This document shows positions 59,605 through 64,000 of a stretch of 64,000 bases of DNA, in pieces. The notes below the pieces were generated by a model. That model did no database searches, was not told the DNA's origin, and saw only the letters and a list, made by a program, of their open reading frames with translations. The position numbers were made by a program, and so were the translations under genes. Numbering within the stretch: position 1 is the stretch's first letter; each line of letters opens with the position of its first letter. Origin of the DNA: Paradesulfitobacterium ferrireducens (GTDB lineage: Bacteria > Bacillota > Desulfitobacteriia > Desulfitobacteriales > Desulfitobacteriaceae); the NCBI RefSeq assembly GCF_017310645.1, contig NZ_JAFLRH010000034.1, forward strand, positions 62,001-126,000. Direction: 5' to 3'.

Positions 59605-60966
59605 ATGGCTAACATTACTAGTTTTGGGGATGATAATGTCCGCCCGATGTCAATGAACAACAGGTCGATGAACCTATTCTCTACGTTTTCCCTCTGGGTT
59701 GGGGCCAATGTCGTTGTCACCACCGTCTTCACCGGCATGCTCTTGGTTCCTGACATGACATTTTTCACGGCCCTTGCAGTTATTCTTTTAGGATCTCTGT
59801 TGGGGACGATACCGTTGGTTCTCACCGGCAATATCGGGACCAGAACGGGTCTGCCCACAATGATTCTTACCCGCGGCGCCTTCGGGACCAGGGGGGCGTT
59901 GCTTCCTTCAGCAGTAAACACGATTATCTTAATTGGCTGGAGCTGGATTCAAGCGTACATGGCCGGTTTAAGCCTTGATCATGCGGTCAAATTTTTAACG
60001 GGTTATAGCAATATTAATCTATTTACGATTTTTACCGAGATTGCCGTTGTTTTAATAATTATTTATGGCCACCGCGGGATCGAAGCCACAGAGAGACTCA
60101 TCGCTACGTCTATGCTGGTGCTGTCTGTGATCGTTTTTGGCTACATGTTCTATAAATTTGACCTTGGAAATTTAATCACGATGGAAGCGAGCAAGAGTCC
60201 GGCGATTACGGTCATGGTTGGATTTGACATCGTTGTCGCTACGGCTTTTTCCTGGATGTCATCCGTTTCTGACTTTAACCGCAACTGTAAGTCCGAAAAA
60301 GTTTCGATTATCGGCACTTATTTCGGTTATATTACCGCCACCTTAGTTGCGATGGGTTTGGGGGCTACTGTTTCCGGGTTCTCCATTCTCGGCAATATGA
60401 CTCAGACTTATGATCCGACCATGCTGATTGGGCAGGCTAACCCGGCACTGGGGTTCATAGCAGCCATTGTCATTTTCTTCTCTGTCTTGTCCACGAACGT
60501 CATGGCTCTCTACAGTGCTACGATGTCGTATTTAGCGATGTTTCCCAAGCATAGTTTCTGGATTCCGGCCTTAGTCATGGGGATTATCAGCACGATCGGA
60601 GCACTTCTCAAAGATTGGCTCTTAGAGCATTTCCAAAATTTCTTGCTCATGGTTGGAACGCTCTTTATTCCGGTAGCTGCCATTTTGATCGTCGATTACT
60701 ATTTGCTCAAACGCAGAAATTATGATGCTGCAGAAATTGTAAGTGGGGAGAACATGACTTACTGGTACACGGGCGGGGTTAATTACTTGGCTTATGTCGC
60801 CTATATCGTAGGCGCTGGGTTTGCTTATTTCTTCTCCTATATTCATCCCTTGGTAACCGGTTCAACCATATGGACTTTCTTGTTAACAAGCGTAGTCTAC
60901 TGGGGGCTGATGAAGCTCGGACGGGTTTCGGTTGTCGCAGGTGACTCCAAGAAAGCAGCAGTATGA
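59605..60966 (+). CDS. NCS1 permease (cytosine/purine/allantoin type)
   Basis: This 453-residue transporter has about 12 membrane helices and is of the nucleobase:cation symporter-1 family. Typical features are the N-terminal SMNLFSTFSLWVGANVV helix, TRTGLPTMILTRGAFGTRG near residue 75 and WIQAY in helix 3. It presumably imports the substrate of the neighbouring hydrolases. The start ATG 59605 is 8 bases after AAAGGAGG. It is 13 bases downstream of the ureohydrolase gene, so they are one operon. Confidence 0.92.
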   Translation: MANITSFGDDNVRPMSMNNRSMNLFSTFSLWVGANVVVTTVFTGMLLVPDMTFFTALAVILLGSLLGTIPLVLTGNIGTRTGLPTMILTRGAFGTRGALLPSAVNTIILIGWSWIQAYMAGLSLDHAVKFLTGYSNINLFTIFTEIAVVLIIIYGHRGIEATERLIATSMLVLSVIVFGYMFYKFDLGNLITMEASKSPAITVMVGFDIVVATAFSWMSSVSDFNRNCKSEKVSIIGTYFGYITATLVAMGLGATVSGFSILGNMTQTYDPTMLIGQANPALGFIAAIVIFFSVLSTNVMALYSATMSYLAMFPKHSFWIPALVMGIISTIGALLKDWLLEHFQNFLLMVGTLFIPVAAILIVDYYLLKRRNYDAAEIVSGENMTYWYTGGVNYLAYVAYIVGAGFAYFFSYIHPLVTGSTIWTFLLTSVVYWGLMKLGRVSVVAGDSKKAAV

Positions 60967-61007
60967 CTTGTTGGAATGCATAGAGAGTAAAAAACGGAGG
61001 TAAAAGT

Positions 61008-61166
61008 ATGATGTTTGATCCGGTTAGGATCGCAGTAGTACAAGCTGAATTCTCAATCGGTCTGGCCTGCCTTGATCCGGCAGAACGCCGTGGTTTACAG
61101 ACAACATTTTTTAGCATGATGCAGGAACGGCGCAAGGATTTATACGCTCTTAAAGGGGAAGAATAG
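61008..61166 (+). CDS. 52-residue small protein in the ureohydrolase operon
   Basis: This frame (ATG 61008 or 61011, stop TAG 61164-61166) has a strong GGAGG RBS and lies between the permease and the cyclase gene in the same direction. The product begins MMFDPVRIAVVQAEF and ends in a charged helix (MMQERRKDLYALKG). It has no membrane segment or signal. It is not recognised. The RBS and tight spacing (41 bases after, 17 before neighbours) support a real gene. Confidence 0.65.
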   Translation: MMFDPVRIAVVQAEFSIGLACLDPAERRGLQTTFFSMMQERRKDLYALKGEE

Positions 61167-61183
61167 CGTGAACGGAGAGGTGG

Positions 61184-61843
61184 ATGACTATGCTTAATAT
61201 CAAAAAGATTATCGATCTATCTTTGCCCCTAACGAATGACACTCCGATTTATCCCGGTGATCCTCAGCCCAACATTAGTGTTGCTACTACAATTGAAAAC
61301 GAAGGATACAATTTACATTACGTTCACATCGGCTCGCAAACAGGCTCGCATGTTGACGCTCCCTATCACTTCGATAATAATGGGCAAAGGATAGACCAAT
61401 CTGATCTCAAACTGTTTTTTGGCCCGGGAGTTGTTATCCCGGTTACGGGCAAAGGGGAGCAGGAAGAAATCAGGCTTACAGATGTGGATCAGTATCTGGA
61501 CCAGGTGGGACCGGGCAAAATCGTGCTTTTCCATACAGGATGGTCGCGCTATGCCGGGGAAGACAAGTATTTTCTTCATCCCTACGTTCATGTTGAAGTA
61601 ATTGATGAGATGATTCGGCGCGGGGCGCGTACATTCTGCATTGACGCGATCAATCTTGACATTACCGGGGGGACGCATTTCCTGGCCCATGACGCCATCG
61701 CCGCAGTCAGCGGGATTATTGCCGAAAACCTGACCAATTTTGAAGGTATAGATTTCGTGAATCCTTTGATCAGTCTCTTCCCATTGAGAATCGTGGGTGC
61801 GGACGGTTCACCCGTAAGGGCAGTAGCAATTGAATTAGCCTAA
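61184..61843 (+). CDS. Cyclase-family metal-dependent hydrolase
   Basis: This 219-residue protein is of the cyclase (kynurenine formamidase/isatin hydrolase) superfamily. The metal motif is GSHVDAPYHF near residue 48 (HxDxPxH). IDLSLPLTNDTPIYPGDP at the N-terminus and IDAINLDITGGTHFLAHD near residue 150 are typical. Its reaction is hydrolysis of an N-formyl or lactam amide. The exact substrate is open, but it would fit a step before or after the ureohydrolase. ATG 61190 is an alternative start. Confidence 0.88.
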   Translation: MTMLNIKKIIDLSLPLTNDTPIYPGDPQPNISVATTIENEGYNLHYVHIGSQTGSHVDAPYHFDNNGQRIDQSDLKLFFGPGVVIPVTGKGEQEEIRLTDVDQYLDQVGPGKIVLFHTGWSRYAGEDKYFLHPYVHVEVIDEMIRRGARTFCIDAINLDITGGTHFLAHDAIAAVSGIIAENLTNFEGIDFVNPLISLFPLRIVGADGSPVRAVAIELA

Positions 61844-61972
61844 GCCGAAAGCTTTTCTTCTTTCCTTTTCCAACCTTGTCGTAGTATGCTTGTACTATCA
61901 TCAGAATTATATTAATCTTTAATTAATATTTCTTCGGCAAACATGTGGGGATAAGGTACGGAAAAGGGTGGG

Positions 61973-63331
61973 ATGACCGTGACAGAAGCTGCTTGGGATT
62001 GGAAAGAGATCCTTGATTCTATCAATAACCATGTGGTTATTACCGATGGGAAGGGGATTGTCCTTTATGCTAATGAAGCAGTGGAGGAAATTTACGCTTC
62101 CCGTCAGGAGATTATCGGGCGCTCAGTGGATGATCTTGAGCGCGAGAAAATCTTCAACCCTTCCATTAGTAAAATTGTGCTGCAAACCAAAACTAAGCAG
62201 AGCTTGATCCAGGAAACCCTGTCTGGAATTAAACTTTTGGTAACGGCCAGCCCCATTTTTGACGAAAACGGAAATATTCGCTTTGTTGTCAGCTATTCTC
62301 ATGACGTGACTGAGTTAATGCATCTTAGAGAATATGCGAATACCATGGAGGAAAAAGTAAAGAAGGTTCAAGATGAACTCTTGGAGCTCAGGAGCAGGGA
62401 GAAGGACGGAATCATTGCCTCCAGCTCAGAGATGAAACGGGCTCTGGCTTCCGCGCAGAGAATTGCTGAAGTCGATGCTGCCGTCTTGCTTACGGGAGAA
62501 TCAGGGGTGGGGAAAAACCTGATCGCTAGGTTCATTCACAGCCACAGCAAGCGCAAAAACGGCCCGATAATTGAGATTAACTGCGGCAGCATCCCGGAAA
62601 ACCTCCTGGAATCAGAATTATTCGGGTACGTGGCTGGCTCTTTCTCCGGAGCAAATCCACAGGGGAAGAAAGGGTTGGTGGAAGCGGCCGAGGGTGGAAC
62701 CCTTTTTCTCGATGAAGTGGGAGATCTGCCCCTCAACCTCCAGGTTAAACTCTTAACCTTAAGCCAAGAGAAAAAGTTTTTCCCGATCGGAAGCACAAAA
62801 GCCAAACAGGTGGATTTTCGTTTGATCGCTGCTACGAATATGGACTTAAGCGAGGCTGTGAGAACGGGGAGATTCAGGCAGGATCTCTACTTCCGTTTGT
62901 CTGTTGTTCCTATCTACATTCCGCCTTTGCGGGAGCGGCCGGAAGATTTGCTGCAAATGATTATGAAGTTTACCCAGCGCTTTAATACGATGTACTCTCA
63001 AGAAAAAAGGCTAAGTGAGCAGACACTTAATATTTTGCTTAAATATCCCTGGCCGGGCAATGTGCGCGAACTCGAAAATATGATTGAGCGTCTGGTGTTG
63101 ACGGTAGAAAATCCAGTGATCCGAGCGGAAGATTTGCCGCCAGATATGTTTGTCCAATCCACGGTGACCGCTGTTGAGGGGAAAACTCTGCAGCAGATGC
63201 TTGAAGAGTATGAAGGCAGTCTCATCCGCCGGGCTTATGAAAAGTATCCGAGCACGGTCAAGCTCGCGCAGTATCTGGGTATTAGCCAGCCCACGGCAGT
63301 GCGCAAGCTGAAGAAATACAGGATGGGCTAG
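61973..63331 (+). CDS. PAS-AAA+ sigma-54-dependent activator
   Basis: This 452-residue enhancer-binding protein has an N-terminal PAS domain (about 8-115), a short coiled-coil linker (about 118-142), and an AAA+ domain with Walker A GESGVGKN at 175-182 and Walker B TLFLDEVGD. A TyrR-type helix-turn-helix lies at the C-terminus (VKLAQYLGISQPTAVRKL). The sigma-54 contact loop reads GSFSGA (222-227) instead of GAFTGA. It lies directly after the ureohydrolase operon and probably activates it through the TATTC-N6-GAATA sites. GTG 61979 is an alternative start. Confidence 0.92.
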   Translation: MTVTEAAWDWKEILDSINNHVVITDGKGIVLYANEAVEEIYASRQEIIGRSVDDLEREKIFNPSISKIVLQTKTKQSLIQETLSGIKLLVTASPIFDENGNIRFVVSYSHDVTELMHLREYANTMEEKVKKVQDELLELRSREKDGIIASSSEMKRALASAQRIAEVDAAVLLTGESGVGKNLIARFIHSHSKRKNGPIIEINCGSIPENLLESELFGYVAGSFSGANPQGKKGLVEAAEGGTLFLDEVGDLPLNLQVKLLTLSQEKKFFPIGSTKAKQVDFRLIAATNMDLSEAVRTGRFRQDLYFRLSVVPIYIPPLRERPEDLLQMIMKFTQRFNTMYSQEKRLSEQTLNILLKYPWPGNVRELENMIERLVLTVENPVIRAEDLPPDMFVQSTVTAVEGKTLQQMLEEYEGSLIRRAYEKYPSTVKLAQYLGISQPTAVRKLKKYRMG

Positions 63332-63333
63332 GC

Positions 63334-63377
63334 AAACGAAAGAGAGAGCCCCTGAAAGGCAGCTCTCTCTTTCGTTT
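63334..63377. terminator. Bidirectional terminator
   Basis: AAACGAAAGAGAGAGC and GCTCTCTCTTTCGTTT pair perfectly over 16 bp around a 12-base loop, between the convergent activator and DUF302 genes. Confidence 0.93.
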
Positions 63378-63383
63378 ACTCTA

Positions 63384-63773
63384 CTATTTGCTGGCTTCGA
63401 TAATCTCAATTAGGTCTGTTTCTACGTGGGTTGAAAAACTTTCCAAATGGGGATTTTCAAACGTTTTGCTCAAGTTTGTTGGACGAATCGTGCTGATGAT
63501 TACTTCTCCGTTTTCATTTACATAAACGTTGATTCTGCACGGCATAAGCAAGCTAACGGTAATATCGACTTGCAATGCCGTATTGGCATACTTGGCATTG
63601 CATAGTTCAATAATTTTTAGGGGTTTGATTTCGAAGCCTTTTTCACTAAGAGTAGCCCTGACATCATGAATGTGTAGTACCCGAAAACTATGACTTGCTG
63701 CTTGGGCTTTAATTCGTTCAATGGTCTCATCAAATGACTGTGAAGCATTTACCTGATATATTTTGTTATTCAT
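63384..63773 (-). CDS. DUF302 domain protein
   Basis: This 129-residue protein matches the DUF302 pattern: N-terminal SFDETIERIKAQAASHSFRVL, a central ELCNAKYAN strand with the conserved Cys, and VTVSLLMPCRINVYVNENGEV at the dimer core. Function is unknown; an alpha-beta fold is expected. The start ATG 63773 follows AAGGAG by 9 bases; TTG 63779 is an alternative. Confidence 0.88.
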   Translation of the reverse strand: MNNKIYQVNASQSFDETIERIKAQAASHSFRVLHIHDVRATLSEKGFEIKPLKIIELCNAKYANTALQVDITVSLLMPCRINVYVNENGEVIISTIRPTNLSKTFENPHLESFSTHVETDLIEIIEASK

Positions 63774-63819
63774 GTACAATCACTCCTTATTAATTTACTA
63801 AATAACAGACGATTCTGAG

Positions 63820-64000
63820 TTATTCCGCTGATAGGTCATGTTTCCTGCGATTATATTCTTCTGAATCAATTTCTCCTCTGGAATAACGTTCACGAAGTAA
63901 ATCTAAAGAACTATCTTTTGAGTGACCTACTGGAGCTTTGGAACTATGGTTATGACCCTTGTTCCGCGAGTTCAGATTCACTGATTTTATTTTAAGGCAT
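63820..64000 (-). CDS. SHOCT-domain protein, C-terminal part (5' end outside window)
   Basis: On the minus strand the frame runs from the window edge to TAA at 63822-63820. The last residues form a SHOCT-type short C-terminal domain: LDLLRERYSRGEIDSEEYNRR followed by KHDLSAE. A His/Ser-rich linker precedes it. The start lies beyond 64000, or an internal GTG near 63981 may serve. Such proteins often have an N-terminal membrane helix, which would be outside the window. Confidence 0.65.
   Translation of the reverse strand, partial: CLKIKSVNLNSRNKGHNHSSKAPVGHSKDSSLDLLRERYSRGEIDSEEYNRRKHDLSAE

Overview
This 64 kb window looks like the chromosome of an anaerobic, spore-forming-type Firmicute, probably from the Peptococcaceae/Desulfitobacterium-Desulfosporosinus neighbourhood. 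The pointers are strong AGGAGG-type ribosome binding sites, frequent TTG/GTG starts, a bacillithiol gene pair (yojF/bshB2), an FTR1/Fur iron locus, YmaF, VanW and DUF2889 proteins, and a Tat-exported NiFe hydrogenase. This is a judgement from gene content, not a database match. I see no rRNA, tRNA, CRISPR array, prophage or transposase gene.

Layout. 1-13.2 kb is housekeeping and arginine metabolism: the 3' end of carB, two small secreted proteins (one broken by a stop codon), a decayed second carB fragment, yojF and bshB2 split by a repeat element, a flavin-binding split-barrel protein, a LarA-family protein, pcm, a DUF2889 protein, a gamma-glutamyltransferase-like protein, an MFS exporter, and argF-argG behind an ARG-box promoter. 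13.2-46.4 kb is a large selenium-linked anaerobic purine/uric-acid degradation region, equivalent to the E. coli xdhABC / ygfK-ssnA-xdhD-ygfU / ygeVWXY-hyuA-yqeA genes. It holds xdhABC, ygfK, an NCS2 permease, ssnA, two PLP enzymes, dpaL/ygeX, the ygeV-like sigma-54 activator, ygeY, ygeW, arcC, hyuA, a fused selenium-dependent xanthine dehydrogenase, glyA, a chemoreceptor and two XdhC-type maturation genes. An iron-uptake island (FTR1, lipoprotein, YmaF) is embedded in it. 46.5-53.3 kb has argH, a cluster of DnaA boxes, an NAD salvage operon (pncB-nadE-nucleotidase), murC and a stand-alone ANL C-terminal domain. 53.4-57 kb is a membrane-bound uptake hydrogenase (small subunit, large subunit, cytochrome b). 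57-64 kb has vanW and a second sigma-54-controlled operon: an agmatinase-family ureohydrolase, an NCS1 permease, a 52-residue protein and a cyclase-family hydrolase, followed by its probable PAS-AAA+ activator, then DUF302 and SHOCT proteins.

How it works together (inference). The NCS2 permease imports the purine. Molybdenum hydroxylases, SsnA and YgfK adjust ring oxidation and amination, and HyuA opens a ring. YgeY and YgeW trim the ureido groups, YgeW giving carbamoyl phosphate for ATP synthesis by carbamate kinase. DpaL converts 2,3-diaminopropionate to pyruvate and ammonia. Four near-consensus -24/-12 promoters lie upstream of xdhABC, dpaL, ygeY and the ureohydrolase operon. Two separate palindrome families lie at enhancer distance and can be matched to the two sigma-54 activators.

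The least described material is non-coding: (i) a roughly 285 bp interspersed element with terminal inverted repeats and stems whose two arms change together between copies, (ii) perfect 25-nt hairpins (11-3-11) with different but self-complementary arms, and (iii) intergenic tracts of degenerate 7-nt repeats. All three fall in spacers, mostly of the purine region.
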